Shown here one piece after another: positions 40,633 through 48,609 of a DNA stretch of 64,000 bases (its first letter is position 1; each line of letters opens with the position of its first letter). Source of the DNA: Brevibacillus laterosporus DSM 25 (GTDB taxonomy: Bacteria; Bacillota; Bacilli; Brevibacillales; Brevibacillaceae); assembly GCF_002706795.1 (NCBI RefSeq), contig NZ_CP017705.1, positions 4,811,501 to 4,875,500 of the forward strand, written 5' to 3'. The translations under genes were made by a program, and so were the position numbers. The notes beneath the pieces are model-generated. The model was not told where the DNA came from and ran no database searches. It worked only from the letters and a program-made list of their open reading frames with translations.

Positions 40633-41559
40633 TTAAAGTAAAAGTGGGACAAGTCCCAAACTAAGATACAGTAAGATAATGAGTAACCCCGAAACTTTTT
40701 CAATTGCCTGTGCTACTTTGGTTGTCATAGACCTAAGAAAAGCCAAGGCCATCAGAACTGCGATCAGCACGTTCAATAGAGTGCACCACATCACAATTTG
40801 GCCAGCATCCACCTGTACGGAAGCCATCAAAACCACGCAAGACGTGAGAAGGACGACAGACACCCAAATCCAAGTTGCCTTTTTGTAGCCCCAAAGGAAG
40901 CTATAAGTCTCAACACCATACTCCTCATCCTCTGGGATTCGTATTTTGCGCCCGATCTCCAGAATGATTCCGTTTCCGTAGCTAGCTAGTAAAAGCCAAG
41001 AAAGCCCAGAAGGAATTGAGACCGAAGCTGTAACCCAATCGCAAGCCACAATATACATCACGATCATCGGCATCATTACCATATGGGACAGCAAATAGAT
41101 AATCGGATGAGCTTTCAACCATTCCTTGACAAAGAATTCCTTACTCATCAAAGCCAGATAGCCCCACGCAAGCACTAACCAAGGAATGAGCTTTGGAGAC
41201 AACCAATATGCCATGCCTAACTGAACCAGTCCTATTAAAACGCCAAGTATCCCTAGTTGTTTTAGGGTCACAACTCCACGCGGAACAGCCCGATACGAAC
41301 GAAATCGGGAGTCTTCTTCAAAGTCCTTAAATTCGTCTGCAATGCGCAATAGCAAAAAGAACAAAAAAGTCGACAGGAAACCAATAACAAGCGACTTGAT
41401 ACTAGGTAATGCCCCGTTTCTTAGGATCGAAGAGTATAGCATCGTAGAAATGCTGAATACAGCAACCACAATTCCATTTTGAACAATGGGAAATCTCTCT
41501 CGCTGATAAATCCACCAACGTTTTGACCAAGAGAGTTGTTGATATGTCACATTAGACAT
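40633..41559 (-). CDS. UbiA-family membrane prenyltransferase
   Basis: 308 residues, about eight or nine membrane helices. The first Asp-rich motif is LRIADEFKDFEED (near residue 82-94), an NDxxDxxxD variant that begins with Ala. The second is RKIRIPEDEEYGVETYS (near 203-220). Both loops bind the Mg-prenyl diphosphate in UbiA enzymes. The aromatic, glyceryl or other acceptor cannot be read from sequence. Its start overlaps the HMG-CoA reductase stop by eight bases, a sign of translational coupling. In the operon it is the step that would attach an isoprenoid chain. Confidence 0.87.
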   Translation of the reverse strand: MSNVTYQQLSWSKRWWIYQRERFPIVQNGIVVAVFSISTMLYSSILRNGALPSIKSLVIGFLSTFLFFLLLRIADEFKDFEEDSRFRSYRAVPRGVVTLKQLGILGVLIGLVQLGMAYWLSPKLIPWLVLAWGYLALMSKEFFVKEWLKAHPIIYLLSHMVMMPMIVMYIVACDWVTASVSIPSGLSWLLLASYGNGIILEIGRKIRIPEDEEYGVETYSFLWGYKKATWIWVSVVLLTSCVVLMASVQVDAGQIVMWCTLLNVLIAVLMALAFLRSMTTKVAQAIEKVSGLLIILLYLSLGLVPLLL

Positions 41560-42847
41560 ATTGTTTCACCATCCCAGGAATTGTGCCATCATTGCCACGA
41601 GATCGCTTATGGTGGGCCCTAGTAAAATCATCAGCAGCCAATGCAGCGATAATAGACAGCTCGCCAGCTAAGACTAGGCCGGCACATATCTCCGCAAGCG
41701 CATGTGCATGCCCAGCGCCTGAAAGTCCCATGATTTCAAGGCATGCCTTCTGACTCGGCAATCCCGTACCTCCACCCACTGTACCAACAATAACATTCGG
41801 TAAAGTTATCGATGCATAAAGGTCTCCATTCGATGTCAGTTCAAATCGTGTAATTCCAACGGCCGATTCTGATACACAAGCAACGTCTTGTCCAGTTGCT
41901 AGATATAGAGCTGTCAACCCATTAGCCACATGACCTTGGGAACCTATCATGCCTTGCAGGACTCCACCTACAAATGCCATTTTCCAATATTTTTCCATAT
42001 GCTCAGGAGTAGTGTGAAAGCGTGAGCGAACCAATTTCGCTGGTAACACTACTTCGGCACAAACTTTTTTCCCCCTCACAGTCATGAAGGATTTTGCTGA
42101 AGCCTTCTTGTCTCCCGAAAAGTTAGCTTCAACAAAGCTATGCTGGAACGGAACTGGTGAATGTTGTCGAATATAGTTACAGATTTCTTGCGTTGCGATC
42201 GTTACCATGTTTTGTCCAGATGCGTCGCCGGTTGAAAATTCAAAAATGAGGTATACATAATTACCTTCGATCATGTGATCCATTCTAATGCACTGCCCGA
42301 AGCTTGTCGTGCTCTCAGCCACTACTCGTAAGTTATCAAATTCGGAAACTGCCCAGTTTGCAAAGCGGCTTGCTTCCACTACGCTCTCAAAGATAAAACC
42401 AGGAGTACGGCCAACTGCTTCTTTCAGAATCACGGCTCTGCAACCACCTGCTTCACTAATAACCTGTGCACCGCGGTGATAAGAAGCAACAAGTGCAGCC
42501 TCTGTAGTTGCCAAAGGAATATAATAATCTCCTTGTGCATAGAGACCTTTGATCCGTAGAGGGCCGGCCAAGCCTACCGGAATGTTGATTGTGCCGATAA
42601 GATTCTCAATATTTTTTTGATACAATTCAAGTTGGCTTAATGCTTGACTACCCAGTAATTGTTCTTTGGCATCAACTCCAACTGACAGTAAATCCCACCT
42701 AGCCTCTATTGCCCTTGCCGAAACTCTTGCTCCCCCAGGTACACGTTTTGGAAGAGGAGTGTCCTTGGAACTAAAATCCTGATATCGATCGTCATCAACA
42801 CTTCGTAACATGTGATTATCTACTTCTTTACTTGTTGGAAACTTCAT
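41552..42847 (-). CDS. HMG-CoA reductase-like enzyme (class I motifs), first gene of the operon
   Basis: 431 residues. Catalytic regions of class I 3-hydroxy-3-methylglutaryl-CoA reductase are present: ENLIGTINIPVGLAGPLRIK (near residue 80), TTEAALVAS (Glu, near 115), NFSGDKKASAKSF (Lys, near 243), GQDVACVSESAVGI (Asp, near 320), GTVGGGTGLPSQ (near 355) and the C-terminal FTRAHHKRSRGN (His). The usual GDAMGMN is GDASGQN here and TTEGALVAS is TTEAALVAS, so substrate or cofactor preference may differ. The canonical reaction reduces HMG-CoA to mevalonate with NADPH. Bacillales normally make isoprenoids by the MEP route, and no other mevalonate gene lies in the window. The start ATG follows AAAGGAG. 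Confidence 0.9.
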   Translation of the reverse strand: MKFPTSKEVDNHMLRSVDDDRYQDFSSKDTPLPKRVPGGARVSARAIEARWDLLSVGVDAKEQLLGSQALSQLELYQKNIENLIGTINIPVGLAGPLRIKGLYAQGDYYIPLATTEAALVASYHRGAQVISEAGGCRAVILKEAVGRTPGFIFESVVEASRFANWAVSEFDNLRVVAESTTSFGQCIRMDHMIEGNYVYLIFEFSTGDASGQNMVTIATQEICNYIRQHSPVPFQHSFVEANFSGDKKASAKSFMTVRGKKVCAEVVLPAKLVRSRFHTTPEHMEKYWKMAFVGGVLQGMIGSQGHVANGLTALYLATGQDVACVSESAVGITRFELTSNGDLYASITLPNVIVGTVGGGTGLPSQKACLEIMGLSGAGHAHALAEICAGLVLAGELSIIAALAADDFTRAHHKRSRGNDGTIPGMVKQYV

Positions 42848-43589
42848 CGTTTTATCTCCTTTGCAATATGGTACTGGTACAGTTCAAGAATCATGTAAAC
42901 AAGCCTTTCTCAATCTTTTTTTGTGACTGAGAAGGTTGCTGGATTTTTGGCGACCTAAAATTTTTAATATTAGCAAAATTTTCACCAAAAGAATCTACCA
43001 GTACCAAGTACAATTTGTACTACTATCCAAATGAATACAAATTCTTTTTTCTATTTGTGTTTATGATATTCAAAATGGTTTTTTAGTCTTTGCCTAAGTG
43101 GACTCATAGCTTAGCAAATTCCTCGAAATCCCAATTAAGAAATTTCTATCAATTCACCCGATAACATACTGCTATTTAAACCTGTTAAACGGACCTGACT
43201 CACTCAAAAATTACACCTTAATCTACTAGCTATGGGTAAATCCGATTCTAACAAAAATCATTTTTCTTACTAAGAAAAGGTTTTTCAAAAAAATTAAACA
43301 AGCTGTTTTTATTAGAAATGCTACTACTCCTCCTCTCTATAGTGATCTATCCTGTATACTTAAAATTACCCTTGCTGAATATTAGCACAATATGTCAAAA
43401 AATACAACTTATTGAAATAACCTGTTGCTCAATATAGTGAGAGTTCATTTCTTGTTTCTGAGAAAAACGTTACACCTTAAATGTAAATCAAGTTTCTTTT
43501 TACATAATATATATTTTTTACAATTTATTGACATTTAGTAACATTCTTTACCACTTTTGATAAAAATCGATTACGATTAACAAATACCA
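42848..43589 (-). promoter_or_regulatory. Long AT-rich leader and promoter region of the HMGR operon
   Basis: About 740 bases without a supportable gene. It must contain the operon promoter, but I could not settle on one -35/-10 pair. It holds a pair of inverted 11-base repeats and a 15-base palindrome in the first 175 bases. The remainder is AT-rich and featureless. Confidence 0.5.
42869..43021. promoter_or_regulatory. Candidate operators: two inverted TACCAGTACCA copies and a palindrome
   Basis: TGGTACTGGTA at 42869-42879 and its exact reverse complement TACCAGTACCA at 42996-43006 lie 22 and about 150 bases upstream of the HMG-CoA reductase start. Immediately next to the second copy is the perfect palindrome AGTACAATTTGTACT (43007-43021). 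Repeated GTAC-containing dyads this close to the first gene of an operon suggest binding sites for a dimeric regulator. No regulator gene is in the operon. Confidence 0.45.
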
Positions 43590-43787
43590 GTGCTATCAAT
43601 GCAGATGTATGTAACAGCTGAGCTATCTTGGCTGAAGATCCGACGCCACTATTTCACTTTAAAATCAAATATGTTAGATTACGTACAACCGTTCGAGCTT
43701 ACACCTTATTTTAGTAAAAAACTCGTTGATGGCTTAGAAGAGATTCTTGACATAGAATGGAAAAAGATGTTGCGAAGAAGGAATTGA
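43590..43787 (+). CDS. Small hypothetical protein or fragment
   Basis: 65 codons, ending in KKLVDGLEEILDIEWKKMLRRRN. No recognised family and no good ribosome binding site. The C-terminal part is amphipathic and looks protein-like, so it may be the tail of a broken gene rather than an expressed peptide. Confidence 0.25.
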   Translation: MLSMQMYVTAELSWLKIRRHYFTLKSNMLDYVQPFELTPYFSKKLVDGLEEILDIEWKKMLRRRN

Positions 43788-43822
43788 AGAATTACAGAGA
43801 GAGGATGGAGACTGATATGTTC

Positions 43823-43856
43823 AAAAAAACAGGTTATCTTTTGCTAGATAACCTGT
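43823..43856 (-). terminator. Terminator of the siderophore permease operon
   Basis: ACAGGTTATC and GATAACCTGT form a perfect 10-bp stem with an 8-base loop, followed by TTTTTTTG on the minus strand. It lies within 10 bases of the second permease stop. Confidence 0.88.
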
Positions 43857-43864
43857 CAGTATGA

Positions 43865-44886
43865 CTATGACTTCGATTTCATTAACAAATAGATAAAATA
43901 AGGAGCTCCTAAAGCAGAAACAACAATCCCTACTGGTAATTCCGAAGGCGCCAAGATATTACGTCCAATTGTATCTGCAGTGAGTAAAAGAAGTGCCCCA
44001 AGTAGAGCAGCCGTTGGAATTAAAATCTGATGCTTCGGCCCTACGATTTTTTTAGCCAGATGCGGAGCAACCAATCCGAGGAACGAAATCCCCCCCCAAC
44101 TGCCACGCAGGCACCTGCTAAAGCAACAGCCGTTAACAGCAATACTCTACGTTCCCTCTCCACAGCGGTTCCTAAACTCACAGCAATATCATCGCCAAGG
44201 TGTAACACGTTTAAATAGCGTGCTTTATACATGGTAAAAGGAATAAGAAAAACAATCCACGGAAGCGTAGCTAATACATACGTCCAATTTGTACTCCAAA
44301 TGCTACCCGACAACCAAACCATAGCCTTCATAAAATCTGTATCGTTCATTTTAAGCTGAAACACAATTAATAATGCACCCAGTATAGCGTTCAAAGCAAT
44401 CCCAACCAAAATGAGGCGTGTCGGGGTTACACCATTTTTCCAGGCAAATAGATAAATCAGAAAGGCAGAGAGAGAAGCTCCGGCTAATGCTACTAATGGC
44501 AAAATAAAGATGGACATGGTACTAATAGCTGTCATCGAACCACTAAATAGATAAATATAGATGACGACAAACAAGCCTGCCCCAGAGTTTATCCCTATAA
44601 TGCCTGGTTCGGCCAGTTCGTTTTGTGAGACACTTTGTAAAATGGCTCCAGAACTAGCAAGACCAGCTCCGATTAACAAGGCAATAACCATCCGTGGTAG
44701 TCGGAACTCGAATAAGATCAGATTGTTATCCGCCGTTCCAAATCCAAACAAAGTTGATATGACATCCAAAGGCTCAATGCGAATGACTCCTAAATGTAAA
44801 CTGACAAAAAAAGCTACGATTATCAGTGATGTGATCAATCCAAGGACTAACCAGGGGCTTTTTCTTCCTTTGTGTAATACTTGCAT
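43865..44886 (-). pseudogene. FecCD-family siderophore permease 2, frameshifted in a run of eight G/C
   Basis: Two adjoining frames together encode a full FecCD permease of about 340 residues. The first runs from 44886 to just past VALAGACVAVGGG. The second resumes as ISFLGLVAPHLAKKIVGPKH and continues to 43865. The break lies at 44090-44097, where the minus strand reads GTT, eight G, ATT. Nine G would restore VGGGISFLG in frame. The protein would be an integral membrane subunit of an Fe-siderophore ABC importer. Its start overlaps the stop of permease 1 by one base. The frameshift may be a sequencing error, a true mutation or a phase-variable tract. Confidence 0.85.
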
Positions 44887-45941
44887 TATAGGCCCCTCCC
44901 TTCGCGTCTAGCCAAATACAGAAAGAACGGCGCTCCTAGAATGGCAGTGACAGCTCCTACTGGTGTTTCAAAAGGTGCATTTACTAAACGAGCACCAATA
45001 TCGGATATGATGAGTAACAGTGCACCTAGTAGAGCAGAGCACGGAATAATCCATCGATAATCTACGCCTACTAAAGAACGTGTTACATGTGGAATGACAA
45101 GCCCAATAAATCCAATAAAACCAGCCACCGATACAGATGCCCCCGTAAGAAGTAACACAACCAATATACAAATCACTTTTATAAGAAAATTTCGTTGACC
45201 TAAGCCTTTAGAAACATCTTCTCCTAGGCTAAGAATCGTTATCGAACGTGCTAATAGTAGAGCAATCGGAAACCCTATTGCACCTACGATACATAACAAA
45301 CCAACACTGGCCCAAGGTGTATTTGCTACCCCACCTGCAAACCAAAAGCTAATATCCTTAGCTACATTAAAATGAATGGCAATAGCAGAAGAAAGTGAAG
45401 TAAGTAACGCTCCAACTGCTGCCCCAGCGAGTGCTAGTTTTACGGGAGTTAGTCCACTCTTAGACAACGATCCAACAGCAAATACGAGACCAGCACCTAA
45501 TCCTGCTCCCAAGAAGGAAAATACCATCATGCTCATGTTTGACAGACCTGGAAAAAAAGCGAATGCAATCGCAATCGCAAACCCCGCTCCATTCGTTACA
45601 CCCATAATGGACGGATCCCCTAGCGGATTTCGAGTCATACCTTGCATAATAGCTCCCGATACAGCTAAAAAAGCCCCTACTAAACCTGCTGCTATTGATC
45701 TAGGCAAGCGCAATTCTTGAATAATCTGATGGGAGGTTAGGTCTGGATCAAAAGAGAAAATGCTTGACCAAACCGTCAAAAAATCAATATCTGCTGCTCC
45801 CAAAGAAATAGAAGCCACCATTCCAAAGGCAAGTGCTATTAACAAACCGATAATCATTATAAGAGCAACTGCGGGTCTCGATTTTTGTTTCAACTGTTTC
45901 GTTGCCCCACCCTGCTCATTGTGTGATTCGTGGGATACCAT
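44886..45941 (-). CDS. FecCD-family iron-siderophore ABC permease 1
   Basis: 351 residues with about nine or ten membrane helices. Family features are RLPRSIAAGLVGAFLAVSGA, then MQGMTRNPLGDPSIMGVTNGAG (near residue 80-120) and GFIGFIGLVIPHVTRSLVGV (near 275). It forms the membrane channel, as a heterodimer with permease 2, of a cell-surface siderophore importer such as the YfiZ-YfhA type of B. subtilis. No binding protein or ATPase gene lies beside it, so the pair probably works with components coded elsewhere. A Fur-like box lies about 175 bases upstream, consistent with iron repression. Confidence 0.9.
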   Translation of the reverse strand: MVSHESHNEQGGATKQLKQKSRPAVALIMIIGLLIALAFGMVASISLGAADIDFLTVWSSIFSFDPDLTSHQIIQELRLPRSIAAGLVGAFLAVSGAIMQGMTRNPLGDPSIMGVTNGAGFAIAIAFAFFPGLSNMSMMVFSFLGAGLGAGLVFAVGSLSKSGLTPVKLALAGAAVGALLTSLSSAIAIHFNVAKDISFWFAGGVANTPWASVGLLCIVGAIGFPIALLLARSITILSLGEDVSKGLGQRNFLIKVICILVVLLLTGASVSVAGFIGFIGLVIPHVTRSLVGVDYRWIIPCSALLGALLLIISDIGARLVNAPFETPVGAVTAILGAPFFLYLARREGRGL

Positions 45942-46114
45942 TCTCTATCATTCCTTTGTCAAATTCATCCTGTTAAACATCTATTTCTATGAATTATCTG
46001 TCTTGAAAAAAGATGCATCTGCCCCTAGTCGTATGTATCATGGATTTCTTATAAAAATAAACAAGCATCTTTTTCAGTACCGCATCCATGAAAAAGTGCC
46101 TCTTTTTACATAAC

Positions 46115-46129
46115 TGATTATCATTCTCA
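46115..46129. promoter_or_regulatory. Fur-box-like operator
   Basis: TGATTATCATTCTCA matches 13 of 15 positions of the 7-1-7 Fur consensus TGATAATNATTATCA. It lies upstream of the siderophore permease pair, where iron-dependent repression is expected. Confidence 0.65.
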
Positions 46130-46261
46130 AACGATAGTATCATATCTTTTATTACTTTTACATAGAAAAAATGAGGACTAATCGAAGACCACAAACGATT
46201 TGACAATTCCCCTTACAAGTCAAACAACCTCAAGACAAGAAAATGTAGGATTCTTTCTATA

Positions 46262-46314
46262 TAAAAAAGCATCCCACTTTATCCATTTTATTGGGATATT
46301 CGTGGAATGCTTTA
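46262..46314 (-). terminator. Terminator of the ABC exporter gene
   Basis: On the minus strand AAAGCATTCCAC pairs with GTGGGATGCTTT, followed by TTTTAT, about 25 bases after the stop at 46337. Confidence 0.7.
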
Positions 46315-46336
46315 TCAGTGACACGTAAACATGATT

Positions 46337-48103
46337 CTATCTTACCAGTGTAGAAAATTGCGCTTCATGCAATCTACTATATACCCCTTTGGCTGCAAGT
46401 AACTCCTGGTGATTTCCCTGCTCTGTAATTCCGTCTTTTGTCACGACCACGATACGATCAGCATTTTTAATCGTTGCTAAACGGTGAGCGATTACAAGTG
46501 TCGTTCTTCCTTCAGATAGCTTTTCGAGTGATTTCTGGATAGCCAGTTCTGTCTCTGTATCCAAAGCAGATGTCGCTTCATCCAAAATGAGGATAGGTGG
46601 GTTCTTTAAGAACATGCGCGCAATAGCGAGACGTTGTTTTTGCCCACCTGACAGCATGACACCTCTCTCACCAATAATCGTTTCCAATCCATCCTTTTGA
46701 GAGTGAATGAATTCTTCCAATTTAGCATGTCGGGCAGCATTCCAGATTTCCTCATCGCTAGCTTGTAAATTCCCGTACTGGATATTCTCTCGAAGTGTAC
46801 CTGAGAACAAGAAAACATCCTGCTGGACAATCCCGATCTGTTTACGTAAGGATTCTAGCTTCAAATCTCGAATATCTAATCCATCAATGGTAATTCGCCC
46901 TGCGGTAACATCATAAAAACGCGGCAATAAGCTACACAATGTTGTTTTTCCAGCACCAGATGGACCGACAAATGCTACTGTTTCACCTGCACGGATTGTT
47001 AAATTGATACTGTTTAGGATATTTTCTTTATTTTGATAGCCAAAAGTAACATCATGGTATTCAATGTTTCCTTGTAAATGATCTACAGCGATTGCATTTG
47101 TAGAGTCAGCTACGTCTGGAGCAGTATCTAAAAGTTCCACATAGCGTTTGAAGCCAGCAATTCCTTTTGGATAAAGTTCAATAACTGCATTGATTTTTTC
47201 AATTGGTTTAAACAATATATTTGTGAGTAACACAAACCCAACAAATTCACCTGCTGTAAGATGACCTTTAAGGACAAACCAAGTTCCACAGATCAATACA
47301 AACAGTGTCACCAGTCGCATAAGTAAGTAACTAATTGACATATTCATAGCCATGATCTTGTAAGAAAGTAATTTCGTCAAACGAAAACGTCCATTATTAA
47401 TAGCAAATTGTGCTTTCTCATACTCTTCATTACCAAATGCTTGTACCACTCGAATGCCACCAATGTTATTCTCTACTCTCGCATTAAAGTCTGCGATATC
47501 GGTAAACATTCTTCTGAAAGCATACGTCATTTTTTTGTTAAAGAATACCGTTAACCAGATCAAAAAAGGAATAACGAGAAATGTGAGCAATGCTAACTGC
47601 CAATTAATATACAGCATTACCCCAAATGCACCGCATAGAGTCATTACAGCAATGAACAAATCCTCTGGTCCATGGTGAGCGATTTCTCCAATTTCCATAA
47701 GATCATTCGACATGCGAGACATTAAGTGTCCCGTCTTATTATTGTCAAAAAAGCGGAACGACAGCTTCTGGATATGGTCAAACAGCTTTTTACGCATATC
47801 CGTTTCAATATTAATACCAAGCATATGTCCCCAATACGTAACAACATAATTAAGAGCTGTGTTTAGAACATAAATACCTAACAAAGCAAAGCAAGCTCCA
47901 ACAATTAACGACCAATCTTGCCCAGGAAGTAGTTTATCGACAAATTGATTAACTGCCAATGGAAATACTAATTCTAGCAATCCTGCAATAATGGCACATG
48001 TAAAATCTAAAATGAATAAACCTTTATAAGGGCGATAATAGGAAAAAAACCGACGTAACACGAATTTATCACTCTTTTCTCTCTTGTCTACTAGTGAAAA
48101 CAT
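46337..48103 (-). CDS. ABC exporter, fused membrane and ATPase half-transporter
   Basis: 588 residues, the usual size of homodimeric exporters of the Sav1866/MsbA type. Six membrane helices lie in about residues 20-310. The ATPase domain (about 345-588) has Walker A GPSGAGKTT, the signature LSGGQKQRLAIARM, Walker B PPILILDEATSALD and the H-loop VIAHRLAT. Such proteins export lipids, drugs or peptides. The substrate cannot be read. The gene is transcribed toward its own terminator, with no ribosome binding site clearly visible before ATG 48103. Its neighbours are iron-import and methionine genes, so the context does not help. It need not serve the tyrocidine-like peptide. Confidence 0.85.
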   Translation of the reverse strand: MFSLVDKREKSDKFVLRRFFSYYRPYKGLFILDFTCAIIAGLLELVFPLAVNQFVDKLLPGQDWSLIVGACFALLGIYVLNTALNYVVTYWGHMLGINIETDMRKKLFDHIQKLSFRFFDNNKTGHLMSRMSNDLMEIGEIAHHGPEDLFIAVMTLCGAFGVMLYINWQLALLTFLVIPFLIWLTVFFNKKMTYAFRRMFTDIADFNARVENNIGGIRVVQAFGNEEYEKAQFAINNGRFRLTKLLSYKIMAMNMSISYLLMRLVTLFVLICGTWFVLKGHLTAGEFVGFVLLTNILFKPIEKINAVIELYPKGIAGFKRYVELLDTAPDVADSTNAIAVDHLQGNIEYHDVTFGYQNKENILNSINLTIRAGETVAFVGPSGAGKTTLCSLLPRFYDVTAGRITIDGLDIRDLKLESLRKQIGIVQQDVFLFSGTLRENIQYGNLQASDEEIWNAARHAKLEEFIHSQKDGLETIIGERGVMLSGGQKQRLAIARMFLKNPPILILDEATSALDTETELAIQKSLEKLSEGRTTLVIAHRLATIKNADRIVVVTKDGITEQGNHQELLAAKGVYSRLHEAQFSTLVR

Positions 48104-48363
48104 TACTGCTAAGTATAAACGATCAAAAACTGAAAGTGAATATCTTTCTCATTTAGAAGTGTACTGTAAAAATTCTTACTTCTTTTGTTCCCTTCTTCTA
48201 TTATTTATCTACTGACACGTGATACGTTACCAACTAACTACCAAGCTTTAGTAATAACTGGTTGCAGATGTAGTTATCGTTGAAGGTAGATCAAGATTAC
48301 CCTGTGCATTTTACTGAAAACTGGTAAAGCATATTGGTTTTTAATCGGTGCTGTTTAAATAGG

Positions 48364-48418
48364 AACGGCAGCATTCCAGTAATTAGGAACCCCCTCCCTA
48401 ACTAGAAATGCTGCCCGT
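48364..48418 (-). terminator. Long hairpin after the thioesterase remnant
   Basis: GGCAGCATT and AATGCTGCC close a 50-base imperfect stem that continues as CCAGTAATTAGG/CCCTAACTAG. There is only a weak U-tract, so it may be a weak terminator for metE transcripts. Confidence 0.35.
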
Positions 48419-48447
48419 CGTCTAACCTGTTTCGTTTCAGTTCCCTG

Positions 48448-48609
48448 CTATGCTTGCTCATACTGTCGTTGCTCTTCTTCTGTTTCCGGGATGATCGGTG
48501 GAGCTAACCTAGGTTTTCCCTTATCATCTAGAGCAATAAGCGTAAGTTAAGCACGTGATGTTACTCTTCTTCCCCCCGTTATTAAATTCTCAGATTCTAC
48601 TTCAACGTA
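48448..48609 (-). pseudogene. C-terminal remnant of an acyl-CoA thioesterase (YkhA-like)
   Basis: Directly against the metE stop, the minus strand reads VEVESENLITGGRRVTSRA, then an in-frame TAA, then LTLIALDDKGKPRLAPPIIP and ETEEEQRQYEQA. That is the tail of the hot-dog-fold acyl-CoA thioesterases of Bacillales. The first two thirds are absent and the remaining part has a stop where Tyr is usual. Confidence 0.8.
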
